Below are positions 7,875 through 17,514 of a DNA stretch of 17,514 nucleotides, one piece after another. Both the position numbers and the translations under genes were made by a program. Below the pieces are notes generated by a model. That model was not told where the DNA came from. It did no database searches and was given only the letters and a program-made list of their open reading frames with translations. Origin of the DNA: Hypholoma sublateritium FD-334 SS-4 (lineage: Eukaryota > Basidiomycota > Agaricomycetes > Agaricales > Strophariaceae); assembly GCA_000827495.1 (NCBI GenBank), contig KN817637.1, positions 94,387 to 111,900 on the forward strand, read 5' to 3'. Positions within the stretch are counted from its first letter, which is position 1. The number at the start of each line of letters is the position of its first letter.

Positions 7875-8895
7875 TCAACATACGACGTGTTTGAGCAATT
7901 ACGCCAGTCGGGGGATTCATCATACAATGAGGAACAGTTTGTGGGGCAGGGGCCCAAGATCATTGTTCTAGTGACAGTGGAAGCAAGTGATGCAACAGGT
8001 AGCTGTTCTGCGCCCCCTCAGTTGACTTGCTACTAATGACTTAGTAGCCATCATTATACCCACATTACAGCGTCCAGCATTCACACTGACAACACCTCCT
8101 TTAACACCTATAGATTCTCTCTCATCAGTTCTATCCGCTTATCTTCAACGTGCCGGGTTCACCTTTTCATCCGTATTCTCCTCANTCCATTTCGGGGACT
8201 ATGACGATATCTCGTCTCTCGAGGAATTTTTCGCAGATTCGGAGCGGCCTTCTTTTGCTGCCGTGGAACTATCGAAACTTCACAATAGTGGNAAGAAGTA
8301 TGGAAAGTCAANCCCACAATACGCACAGGCTGCGGAGGCATTGCGCATCCTATTAGAGAATCTTATCCAAGATGACAGAGCTACTTTCGCAATCCTCACA
8401 TATGCTACTTCTTCCTCTGCATCATTGGTGAAACGAGACGCCCCTCAAGNATCGCAGGTTCCGTTCCCTCTTCCAGACCCTCAACAGCCCATAGGNGCTA
8501 TCTCAACCTGCTTCACGTCTCTGGACTCCTGCAACAATAGTACCTCNAGCTGCTCTGGTCGAGGGCAGTGTTCCCAAGCTTCGAAAGCNGGTCGAACCTG
8601 CTTTGTATGCACCTGCGGAGCGACGACAACCGGAGAAGGAACCGAAGTGAAGACTACCTATTGGGCTGGAGAGAGTTGTGAACNTAAAGANATCAGCAGG
8701 TATGACATCGCACTCACGATTGCGAAAGAACAGACTGAATGTTTCATCTTGTGTAGCCCATTCGTTCTCATAACTGGGACTGTCATTGTCATCATTCTGC
8801 TGTTTGCTGGCGCGGTGTCTCTCCTCTCCAGCGTCGGAGATCAATCATTGCCCAGTACACTACTCGCGACGGCCGTTCCTGTGAAGAAGGAATGA
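7875..8895 (+). CDS. Vps3844 (DUF3844) family vacuolar membrane protein, 5' end unresolved
   Basis: This is a single-pass membrane protein of the fungal Vps3844 family, expected in the ER/vacuolar sorting route. Exons are up to 7998, 8045-8699 and 8757-8895, with introns 7999-8044 and 8700-8756. The lumenal part shows EEQFVGQGPK, then IIPTLQRPAFTL. Near the C-terminus is the family's EGF-like cysteine cluster: CFTSLDSC, SCSGRGQC, CFVCTCG, WAGESCE (8 Cys). It is followed by ISSPFVLITGTVIVIILLFAGAVSLL, here split as ISSPFVLITGTVIV and IILLFAGAVSLL, the membrane segment, and the family-like end SVGDQ.LPSTL...VKKE. Splicing the 57-nt second intron restores ISSPFVL. Nine single N bases fall in the coding exons without shifting the frame. 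The start is a problem: the frame stays open up to 7731 with no ATG, and the usual signal peptide and first 50 or so residues are not seen. The first exon is missed, or the gene is 5'-truncated. Confidence 0.85.
7999..8044 (+). other. Intron 1 of the Vps3844 gene
   Basis: This 46-nt intron has donor GTAGCT, branch-like CTAAT near the end, and acceptor CTTAG. The frame-conserved exons on both sides (VTVEASDAT, then VAIIIPTLQRPAF) join only when it is removed. Its left flank read through gives an early stop. Confidence 0.8.
8700..8756 (+). other. Intron 2 of the Vps3844 gene (57 nt, in frame, no stop)
   Basis: The donor is GTATGA and the acceptor TGTAG. Removal joins the cysteine cluster to the membrane segment as EIS-SPFVLITGT, the expected family junction. 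The intron length is a multiple of three and it contains no stop, so retention would add 19 residues, including one Cys, between the EGF-like cluster and the membrane helix. Confidence 0.8.
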
Positions 8896-10271
8896 AGTAA
8901 TTTCTTCGGAATTAATATTCAGCTGCGGGATCAAGAGAAAATGCTCGATCGCATGGGAGATTACGAAGTGCAGAAATGGTCATTTTATTGCACCGGTGAT
9001 TTCTGATGATTGGTGGACTGAACTTGAAACAATCTGCTTTAAACACACTCATAGTCTCCTTATTTTAGTTTGTGACCTATTTTCACTCATCAATGAGTCG
9101 CATCTGCCATGGAAACATTCTGTCCCCTTGACCCAGAAATTTTCTACATAAAACGTAAATTGGCACGACTGGCGTAGTCTATGCTCTGGCAAGTAGTTCT
9201 TGTCTTCCTTTCCTTGCGTGAGCCCTTCTTTTTCTTTCAATACGTTAAATTTACACTGCATCGTTTTCTTTAGATGCNCGTAAGACTCTTTTCAAATTTG
9301 ACATTTGCGGTGTGAAAAATAGTGACGCGTTTCGCGGCGGTCAACTGCACAACAATTGTGAAAGGAGAACTTCCTATTTGCTTATTTNTATATGCAACCA
9401 TTACNCGANGTACATCACAATCTGTTACGTGGGAGCCCATATTTCCCAANGACACNGCACGGACTGGCACAAGCAGGCTAGTGTAAACTGGGTTTGTTTG
9501 ATCAGNGTGCTATGTAATGATGCGATCGTCTCCTNTCCCCCACAATCCTGGCTTTGCGTCGCCATTGATTTACGGCAAAGATTTCATCCACTCTANGAAG
9601 GTCATATGTTCATGATTCTATCTGTCCTCTGCCGTTAGAACGGGGACTGAATGAGCCGCCGGCTTTGTCTCGTGTATCGGGATTGTGGAGGTTTCTCATG
9701 TCATAATCATTTGACATAGTTCAGGTTGCGAAGGTGCGCGCGCGTGGTCAGCTAGTTTCCTGCCTGTGCGCTCAAAAAAAACCTGGACACCCTTTTCGTA
9801 CAAAATAAAGAAGCAGACGACATCAGTTTGTATCTTCCAGGTGATTGTCTTTTTGCTAACTAACGTGGGTCTTATGAAACCGAGAGGATCACTACTTATA
9901 CAATCAACCAGGCGGAAGATCCTCGGATGGTGCTAGCTTCATATTCCATTCAGCTGGAACTTACTTTGAATGACATGAGTGCGTGTGTGATACTTCGTGT
10001 GAAAACAGCATACAAGTATATCCCCTTTATCTGTACTATAAACCACGGAACATGCTTTCCGCCAACCATGGGTAAAAGACAATAATACCACGCTTAAAAT
10101 CTATTAAGCAAGGCATCATGAACGCCACCCAGTAAAGTTGGTTTCAGTATAGAGCGATAAGCCCTGGTTTTGACTTCGGATGGTAGTATGGAATCTAGTC
10201 TTACACCTATCAAAGAAAGTAGGGACAGTGGGATGTATATGATTATATTCGAAGCCTTGCGGAGAATGAAG
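8896..10271. other. Convergent 3' intergenic region, no recognised gene
   Basis: This lies between the stop of the Vps3844 gene (plus) and the stop of the Gti1/Pac2 gene (minus). Short open frames at 9049-9261, 9270-9470 and 9312-9638 look like chance. Several N bases occur at 9278-9596. An AATAAA on the plus strand at about 9804 (CAAAATAAAG) could serve transcripts from the left. Otherwise I see nothing. Confidence 0.4.
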
Positions 10272-11440
10272 TCAACTGGAGGATCCAGGAATACATGTAA
10301 CTGGCATAGCTTGCCTGCAGTAAGTGTCTAGCTTCTTCAAAAGTATCTGATCTGTCGGTTCTCGTCGCACCAATGGTTGATCCTGGAGATAAGAGAGGGG
10401 AACAAGAACGTCCCGTATAGTATTATGGTCGTCAGATGATGTTGTACTAGATGGGCCAGATCGTCGGGATGTAGGTCGCTCCTGAGAATTGAAGTCGCTT
10501 TGTAGCATCCCCGAGTTATCGGCCNTAAAGTCTGGCAAGGCTGCGGGNGGCGAGTCTCTCTGATTGAACGGAGAATATTCAAAATTGCCNGTAGAGGAGA
10601 AAGCTGAGGGTTCTGATTCGGCATTGAATATNTGGTCTGGCCGTCCTTTAGCTGTTCTTGCGCTTTTATATCTGCCATGAGGAACGACCAGTGACGCGAG
10701 NTGAGGTATTTCATCGAGAGACTTCAGTCTGCTGATCGTGTCCTCTGTAAAATAAGCGACTNGATACTATAAATATTGCGCAACGGGAGGATAGGGGAGG
10801 ATAATCAGGTTAGCGACTCACTGAGGTGCCATTTTCGTCGGCCAGAAGGTGTCTCCACNTAGACTGTGTAGGTCTGCTTGGTCAAGACACTGCGCGAAGG
10901 GTCATGAGGGGNNGAATTACTAATTTTACTGAGTAAGGGAGGGAGAGTCGTCATAGAGGGGACCGAGTCATACAAAGTGCCTGAGTATAATTGTTGGGAC
11001 GACGTCTTTTCCTGATAGAATAGAAANCCCTATGGACCGGCCCATGTCAAGANCCTCCNNTATACAAGGANATACTAGCCACCTACCTCTCGCACCCGCG
11101 ATGGCCCCCAGCGAATACCTAANCTTTCGTTATGTTATATTCATTCGCCCAAATAAACGATAATGTTTACCATCAGTCCACCGTTCAATTCCCACCTACA
11201 CATAGAAGTCAATGCCCCTTCAACGAAAGGGCGAAGNAAGTTTATATCTACCCCCGTCAACTCTGCTTGAGGCCCTCTTTCCTCNCAGACGTACACGGAG
11301 CCCGTTGTGATAAGACTTCGCTCCTCCGTATCCAATCGTCGAGTGACCATGGGAAGGATGGTGAGAAAGACTGCATGGAAGACGATTCGCGCATCTGCTG
11401 GAGACCTGATACGAATCCCTGTTATGGTCACCCGTTGCAT
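10272..11440 (-). CDS. Gti1/Pac2 (WOPR-domain) transcription regulator
   Basis: This is a fungal DNA-binding regulator of the Wor1/Ryp1/Gti1/Pac2 family, which controls developmental or morphological switching from the nucleus. Five exons fit: 11440-11252, 11195-11171, 11118-11087, 11029-10822 and 10759-10272, giving 313 residues. The N-terminal WOPR half (about residues 8-90) reads TGIRIRSPADARIVFHAV, LPMVTRRLDTEERSLI, GSVYVxEERG, GIERWTDGIRWGPSRVR and then GFLFYQEK. The second half (about 130-180) reads LTKQTYTVxVETPSGRRKWH followed by LIAYFTEDTISRL. This ordering and the spacer between halves are typical of the family. The C-terminal part is Ser-rich and not conserved. Introns of 52-62 nt all have GT...AG ends, though the last acceptor contains an N. 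ATG at 11440 opens the conserved MQRVTITGIRIRS stretch directly; an upstream ATG at 11517 is in another frame. Several N bases leave the frame intact. It is convergent with the Vps3844 gene. Confidence 0.9.
10760..10821 (-). other. Intron 4 of the Gti1/Pac2 gene
   Basis: This 62-nt intron has donor GTGAGT, branch-like CTAAC shortly after it, and acceptor ATCNAG. Splicing gives RKWHL-IAYFTEDT. A false acceptor (TTTACAG) lies 16 nt further downstream inside the AYFTE codons and would destroy the conserved AYFT. Confidence 0.7.
11030..11086 (-). other. Intron 3 of the Gti1/Pac2 gene
   Basis: This 57-nt intron has donor GTAGGT and acceptor CATAG, and contains several N bases. Removal joins SRVRE to GFLFYQEK, the end of the first WOPR half. 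Confidence 0.75.
11119..11170 (-). other. Intron 2 of the Gti1/Pac2 gene
   Basis: This 52-nt intron has donor GTAAAC and acceptor NTTAG. It follows a 25-nt micro-exon and splits the Gly codon of WTDG-IRWGPSRV, restoring the WOPR signature when removed. Confidence 0.8.
11196..11251 (-). other. Intron 1 of the Gti1/Pac2 gene
   Basis: This 56-nt intron has donor GTAGAT and acceptor GTGTAG. It interrupts the WOPR domain in phase 0 between ...AELTG and VGIERWTDG. Without splicing, the frame leaves the conserved sequence. Confidence 0.8.
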
Positions 11441-12265
11441 AATGGATGAAGGGAGAATAGGGGGAGGTCAGAGCCGCCATGACATACAAATAGGGCTCTT
11501 TAATGGAATCAGCCATGACATCTACTTTCACAGGACTCAGGAGAAATAAAGTACCGATGGGGTATGTGGTGTTACGACATGACTTCGGAAGACCACTGAA
11601 ATTTGTGTCTGGTATTAGAGTTTTAGGAATTGCTTGGTGATCAGGGGTGGTTGGAGGTGGGAAATCGAGATATGCCTATCTCTGCTGATCCTAACCTGAA
11701 GATTGAAATAACTGCACTTCAAATCTTTCTGCCAGTTTACCATATCCCTTGTCTTCCGAGGTGGCTTGCTAACACAATTGCATACTTCGTCGTTCATGTA
11801 CTTTGATACCTGTATATGATGCTGATATATTCAACTATAGAGTGATCAACGAGCAACCGAAGACGTGCTTCAACAAAACCGAGCAACTCCATCGGCTAGC
11901 ATGCAGCAGTGAGCACTCGCCGCGGTGCGCAAAGATCACCAGCACCCGCAAAACTTGGACAGAGGCAACCTGGGACATTCAGCGAAGGTGCGTATGATGT
12001 ACTTATATCGCCGAGTTTCCCTAACTTTTCGCTGCAGCACGCTATCCGCAAGCTATCCGCACCACGCACACGACACGCAGCAGGGTTGAGCTCGCCCATT
12101 TGCGGCACTGGAGGCGGATGCGGCCGCTCGGCTCGGTGAGGACGTGTTACTGTTGTGTTACTGCCTATTTTAATTTCCAAGACATATGCTAACGATAACA
12201 ATACGTCCTGTCTAGTAGTGCTCCGTGTCGCTGTTCCCCGCCCATCGGTAGCTCTAGTACTTACC
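11441..12265. other. Upstream region of the Gti1/Pac2 gene; no further gene recognised
   Basis: The first few hundred bases should hold the minus-strand promoter of the Gti1/Pac2 gene. From about 11800 the plus strand may include further, more decayed parts of the ATPase relic that becomes readable at 12270, but I could not align them convincingly. No other feature was seen. Confidence 0.4.
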
Positions 12266-12269
12266 TGCC

Positions 12270-13315
<1,046 letters not shown>

Positions 13316-13319
13316 GCGT

Positions 13320-14280
13320 AGAGTTCCAGCTGCGTAGAGTCTCAAGAAGGCCCAAGGAAAGAGAAAGAGAAGCGTCGCCGCTGTCGCGACTCTCCAAAAA
13401 AACATGTGTCTGGAAAAGTCAAAACTTGGGCTCGTAACTTTCTAAATTGTTTACTTTCTCCCTTTTGGGCTGCTTTCAGACTGTTTCATTTAGCTAGAGA
13501 CCACAGAAACAGCCATTGGTCTTTACATCATCCCTAATGAAAACTTGGGCTGAAATTTTAACATATAGCTTGGGGATATTACGACTTACGAGTGACTAAA
13601 AATAGCTAGTAGAAAGCATGCAACAGAAGTCTGCCGTGAGTGGTGTGCTGACATATATAGGAAAGTCTCGGAGTCGCAGGAGGTACCGCTCCTCCTTCAA
13701 CAGGAAAACAGCCGCTGTAGAAAGCTCCACCTCCGTCTGTAGGGCCAGGACTTGAGTACCAACACTGCGGAGAACGACCGACTTCGCTCTCTGTTGTTGT
13801 CTACAGATGTACAGAGTAACTAGTTGAACGAGGAGGTTTCCGTGAAATGGAATTCTTTTCACACTCTAAAGTAGGCAGGTCAGTCGAGAGGGGCGAGGAT
13901 GGGGAATCATGGAGCGGTGTTTCCGCACCTTTCCAGCTTGCCCGCCGCGTTTGCCTCTTTGTCGTTCAAAAGCACCAGCTCGCGGGCGAGTTCTTCAGGT
14001 TCCCGACGAGAGCAATGATTCAATTGGTGTGCCGCAACTGACCATTTTATCGTAAGTTATCTTGCAGCTATCTTCAATATTAGTATTAGTATTTAGATGG
14101 ATGCGATGAAGATATACATACATAGCGCCCATCTGGGTTCAGCATACATACCGCCCGACGTACTCCTCGAGCCGCAGCCGCCTTGCGCTTCGGGCTATGA
14201 GACCTGAGATGCGAGAATGCCAATGATAATTACATACTCATATAAAACATGACTAGGCATCACCATCGCCCTGAGTTTTC
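13320..14280. other. No recognised gene
   Basis: This lies between the two relics. A minus-strand frame of 88 codons (13862-13596) and a plus-strand frame of 64 codons (13847-14041) have no match I know. I looked specifically on the minus strand for the decarboxylase catalytic signature (LGST and the FHLP...VDG region) and did not find it. A trivial TATTAG triplet repeat lies at about 14079-14097. Confidence 0.4.
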
Positions 14281-14697
14281 AACATAAAATAAATTGTGTC
14301 GCCCGGGATGTTTCGACGAATGCTTCATGTGCTTGATCCGCATACGCCGCGGCTGCCGGCCCGCGGGTAGCGACGCCAAGGCCTAGTTCCTGAGCGAGCG
14401 CCGGCGGCACCGACGATGGGCGCAGTGCTGCTCGTATCGGGCATGACGTCGTCCGCGTCGAGGAGCTTCTTCTCTTTGAGGCATGCGATGGGCTCGTCAA
14501 TCATGAGCCCGTCGCAGCGGGGATCCAAGCTGTAGTGCGTGCAAAATGAGATGGTGCGCGCGAGGGTGGAGTCGAGGCAGTGGTGCTTTGAGGCTAATTC
14601 GATGTAGGAGAGTGCTGAGGTGTTGTCGGCGTCATATTGCTTAAGGTAGTGGTTCCGGAAGCACTGGCAAAGGGAGTCGTAGGGCCAGTATTGTTCT

Positions 14698-14747
14698 CTG
14701 AAAGCATATCATAAATATAGAAACAAACGGGGAAAGAATGACCGCAC
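14698..14747 (-). other. Fossil intron 2 in the decarboxylase relic
   Basis: GTGCGG...CTTTCAG, 50 nt. It separates WETKHSIR from EQYWPYDSL, the same place where the C2 domain passes to the EF-hand region in the family. Reading through it reaches a stop. Confidence 0.65.
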
Positions 14748-15106
14748 TCGGATCGAGTGCTTCGTCTCCCACAGCACTCCTTTTTCTGTCGCACATAAGT
14801 GCTCTGGAAAACTTTTTGCGCATTCCTCCTGTGTAGTGCCTGTGGTGCCGTCCAATATGTACGGCCACGTAATTGGATCATGCTGCGGCACGCCTTCGAT
14901 CAGCTCTGTCGGGCCCCGTCGACAATGGTTTGTTCTCGTCTCGAGGACGGTACATTGAATGCAAAACACTGTATTGTACTGGCGCATGTGGAATACCAGC
15001 TTCTCGTCATTCATGGGCAAGCGAGAGCGGCGGATAACGCACCTGTGGAAGGTCTTGCCCCAGGAAATAACGACGAATAGATCCACGTCCCAGCTCATAC
15101 GCGTCA

Positions 15107-15153
15107 CTGGAAGGTGATGAGAAAAGAACAGAAAAATAAAGACACAAACTCAC
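15107..15153 (-). other. Fossil intron 1 in the decarboxylase relic
   Basis: GTGAGT...TTCCAG, 47 nt, with a pyrimidine-rich 3' half. It lies directly before the MTRMSWDVD stretch of the C2 domain. The upstream exon end and downstream exon start are out of phase, which shows decay at the junction. Confidence 0.65.
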
Positions 15154-15427
15154 TATGTATAGGTCGTCAGCCATCACAATCCCCACAATATCATTGACCA
15201 CCCTAGACCCTGTCTCCATGCTCGGTGATGCCGGACTCTCCCCTGCCTCATGTACCGCGCCCGTATCACTCGCGCTGTCACCCCCAAACCCCGCCACTGC
15301 TCGAACACCAGATGCGCCCAAGCTTCTTCCGGTGATCGCCAGGCGACGGAGGTACAAGCTGCCCGCCAGGTTGACAACGGGTGAGACCGCACCCATGGGG
15401 CCGCACCCTCCGCTGGCGTCATTGCCG

Positions 15428-15689
15428 ACACTTCGATGATCTTGCTGAGGATATCTGTGGTGTTCTTCATCAAGTTCTTGTGAGCGGCCTTGCATAATTT
15501 GTTCTCCTCGTCAGGGATAATGAAGACGTAGAGGACCGTCTGTATTTCGAGTTGTGATGGGTCGGAGAGGCAGGTATGTTGGATGTTGTCGTAAACATTG
15601 GATCCATTGGAAATCAGCCATAGCAGGAAAATCTCGATATTCAGGTGTCTGAGAAGGGTTGTTAGACGAGAGGGATTAGACACGGTCAT
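15428..15689 (-). pseudogene. Unrecognised coding-like stretch upstream of the decarboxylase relic
   Basis: The minus-strand frame from the ATG at 15689 has a natural protein composition for about 85 residues (LNIEIFLLWLISNGSNVYDN, then LEIQTVLYVFIIPDEENKL, then ILSKIIEVSA), after which the frame becomes low-complexity and Trp/Arg-rich. I do not recognise the family. It may be the end of another broken gene, or an N-terminal piece of the same locus. There is no match to the first C2 domain of the decarboxylase that I can see. Confidence 0.3.
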
Positions 15690-15699
15690 GAACTCACTA

Positions 15700-17514
15700 A
15701 CAAAACCATCGAGCAGCTGTAGGACCTCAGTCCGGAGCCCAAAGCATAAGCCCCAGCATCATGGGGCAGCGGCGACAACGTCACATACCACGCATATAGC
15801 ATATTCTGGACGGACTGGGTGCGCGAAACCGACGTTGATGGGCGTGGAGCTGGCTGGATGTCCCGGGAGCAAACGACTTGTCTCGCGCCGTTTCCCTTGT
15901 CCAGGTGCGGCGGTGCTGCGTACTTCTCTCGAGCCTTACATCTTGTTTGTGGGTTCAGTGCTCGCGCAAGCCGAGACGCTCGCGCAGGTGTTTTGTCTTT
16001 GTTGTTCGGTTTTGAGACGCAACAGCGGTGCATAGCAGCCCGTCGCATGGTTCTGAGGCGACATGCCCATGCGGACACAATGACCTTTGCAGAAAGCTGA
16101 TCGTACGGGAGTTCTGCCTTCTGCGGCGAATGTTCTGTCTTCGTTGTGAAGTTCCGATGCATCGTGGCGGCGTGGGCATATGCCTGCACGGGTATTTAGC
16201 TTGTGTGAGTCCTATGTCCCTGTCATTGGGCTCTGAGGCGCCGTAGCTATGTACAGCAACTCCGTTCTCCTAGAAGGGCGCTTTAAAAGGGAGGACATCA
16301 GCGCCCAACAGCGGTAAGAGTGGGGTGTGTGTGCGCACCAGAACATCCATAGGCCGCGGCCCAATCCATCGCCGTGGTTTCGGTTGCATACAGGGCGGGG
16401 CCTGGGGGAAGGGGGTTGACGGCGAGACGACAGTAAGGTAACTGGTACTTACTAAGTGCGAAAGTAGCCACCGCGTCGGTGTGACGTTACACTTATCACG
16501 ATATAAATCATGTCACACTTTCTAGGCGCCAGCCTTGCCCAGGCACCCACGTTGCAAGTCGTGCTTGTCGCCGCACGCCTCTGACGCTGGCAGGCCGCAG
16601 CCGCCCCTAGCCCCTCTGCACGCCAGCTGTATTATAAGATCGACTATCATCTTGTATTTGGTCTGAGAAGGAGAACTACGCCAGCTGCGCCGGTCCATGC
16701 GCACCAGCCCACACGTGCCCGGCCGCGGATCCGCCATCCATGTTGCTCCCGTCCCCTGTCCTCGAACTGAACTGCGCCTGGTCTCGCCGCTCCGATGCTC
16801 TCCACATCTGCGCTCTTGGTACCAAAGCACGACACAGCTCACCATGTATGGGCGCTGCTGCTCGCTACCACCCGCGCAGCCGAAGCACTACTGATATTCG
16901 CCACTCCATCGCTCAGCTGCTTGCTTCTCTTTATAGATCCGCGGATTCTGGTGTGTCTAACCTATAAACACACCTCCTGCCTGCTGACGCGCGCGAAACG
17001 TGGGCTGATCAAGCCCAGGTTACCTGGTCCCCGCCACGTATGATGAGTTGGTGAAGATTGCCACTCTCGATCTCATCCTCCCGTCCTCGTCCTCACTCGC
17101 CGGCCCTGGATAGACCGCCCACGTCAACTCGCTCGACCTAGATGCTTGTGATATCTTGCGTTCACTCCGACATTACATTTCGTGCGCTCCGCTTCGCCCT
17201 CATCTTATTTCCCCAGCCCGAGGTCTGGGTGACAGTGCCGCTGTCCCGCGCTGATAGGGTCGCTTTTAGACTACACGTGGATTTTTGCTTTTCGNAGCAT
17301 TAAACATGTGTTGAAGGCAGATAACGAGGGACTGAGACGTGCCCTCGTCAGCAGTTCAAAGAAGGCGGATAATAGAATCAGTTGAGAATGGTCCTAGCTC
17401 ATGAGTCTGTGACGATGGGAGTTATGGGCAGCGTCTCTATCAAAGGACGTTCCCTTGACAAACCGGGAGACAGTACAAAAACTCGCTATGAGACTCCAGC
17501 GAACCATTCTAACA
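15700..17514. other. No recognised gene
   Basis: Overlapping open frames on both strands (for example 15686-16189 minus, 16522-16845 minus, 16795-17043 plus) have no protein-like features or family match. Composition is moderately GC-rich to about 17000. One isolated N occurs at 17295. The right edge may hold the flank of a gene outside the window. Confidence 0.4.

Larger units (their letters stand above)
14300..15330 (-). pseudogene. Decayed PSD2-type phosphatidylserine decarboxylase (C2 and EF-hand part)
   Basis: On the minus strand are the middle portions of a fungal C2-domain phosphatidylserine decarboxylase, an enzyme making phosphatidylethanolamine in the endomembrane system. From 15195 down: VVNDIVGIVM, a 47-nt intron (15153-15107), then the C2 domain MTRMSWDVDLFVVISWGKTF, RCVIRRSRLPMNDEKLVFHM, RQYNTVFCIQCTVLE, a damaged stretch, ELIEGVPQHDP and WETKHSIR. 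After a 50-nt intron (14747-14698) come EQYWPYDSLCQCFRNHYLKQ and the EF-hand YDADNTSALSYIELAS, then LDSTLARTISF, DPRCDGLMIDEPIACL. Intact relatives read KYQPYDALRQRFWRQYLKQ and TVDEAIQCLEEE at these places. The frame differs across the first intron, the C2 loop after TVLE is shortened with a shifted frame (ENKPLS), and the C-terminal catalytic domain with LGST is absent. I treat it as a truncated pseudogene. Confidence 0.8.

Noticed and set aside
7731..8036. Start of the Vps3844 protein at 7731
   Set aside because: The codon there is TTG, not ATG, and the first 45 or so residues do not resemble the family. A reading to 8036 ignores the intron at 7999-8044.
8263..8895. Vps3844 as a single uninterrupted frame from the ATG at 8263
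   Set aside because: The codon at 8263 is internal to conserved sequence that extends upstream. The uninterrupted reading keeps the 57-nt intron that separates IS from SPFVLITGT.
11220..11531. Alternative Gti1/Pac2 start at the ATG at 11517 (MADSIKEPYLYVMAAL...)
   Set aside because: It lies in a different frame from the WOPR domain. The frame carrying TGIRIRSPADA opens with its own ATG at 11440.
13596..13862. Minus-strand 88-codon frame as the missing decarboxylase catalytic domain
   Set aside because: No LGST, no FHLP or VDG-type motifs, and no other similarity to the family.
14079..14097. TATTAG short tandem repeat
   Set aside because: There are only about three imperfect units, which is expected by chance in AT-rich spacer.

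Overview
The window looks like nuclear DNA of a filamentous basidiomycete, probably an agaricomycete of the polypore/mushroom type. The genes are split by short introns of about 46-67 nt with GT...AG ends. The recognisable proteins are fungal: a Pho85-type cyclin, a Vps3844 (DUF3844) vacuolar membrane protein and a Gti1/Pac2 (WOPR) regulator. The decayed copies also belong to families with basidiomycete-style architecture (C2/EF-hand phosphatidylserine decarboxylase, SERCA-type ATPase, a TET/JBP-like repeat-associated protein).

Layout. Positions 1-470 are AT-richer sequence with no recognised gene. About 470-4250 is a GC- and CpG-rich island with no recognisable household gene. It holds a diverged direct duplication (about 2155-2815 against 3685-4265) and, inside the left part, a shorter degenerate repeat of about 340 bp. 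The duplicated blocks share amino-acid-level similarity on the minus strand, so they look like decayed copies of an unrecognised repeated gene. About 4270-6050 holds decayed mobile-element-type material, including a clear relic of a protein family common in basidiomycete repeats (about 5420-6023, plus strand) and possible relics on the minus strand.

The gene-bearing core is 6377-11440. A Pho85-family cyclin (minus, 6377-7385) is divergent from a Vps3844-family membrane protein (plus, to 8895) across a shared promoter holding the palindrome GTCACGTGAC and a TATA box. The Vps3844 gene converges on a five-exon Gti1/Pac2 regulator (minus, 10272-11440). Scattered single N bases lie almost entirely within 8185-11285, but they do not break either reading frame.

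The right third is a graveyard. A SERCA-type calcium ATPase relic (plus, about 12270-13315) is broken by frameshifts and stops. A C2/EF-hand part of a PSD2-type phosphatidylserine decarboxylase (minus, about 14300-15330) lacks its catalytic domain. From about 15700 to 17514 nothing could be recognised.

There is no operon logic here. The one functional link I can suggest is the cyclin/vacuolar-protein pair, which may share the E-box palindrome. I found no CRISPR array, rRNA or tRNA. All family assignments come from reading motifs by eye, not from a search.
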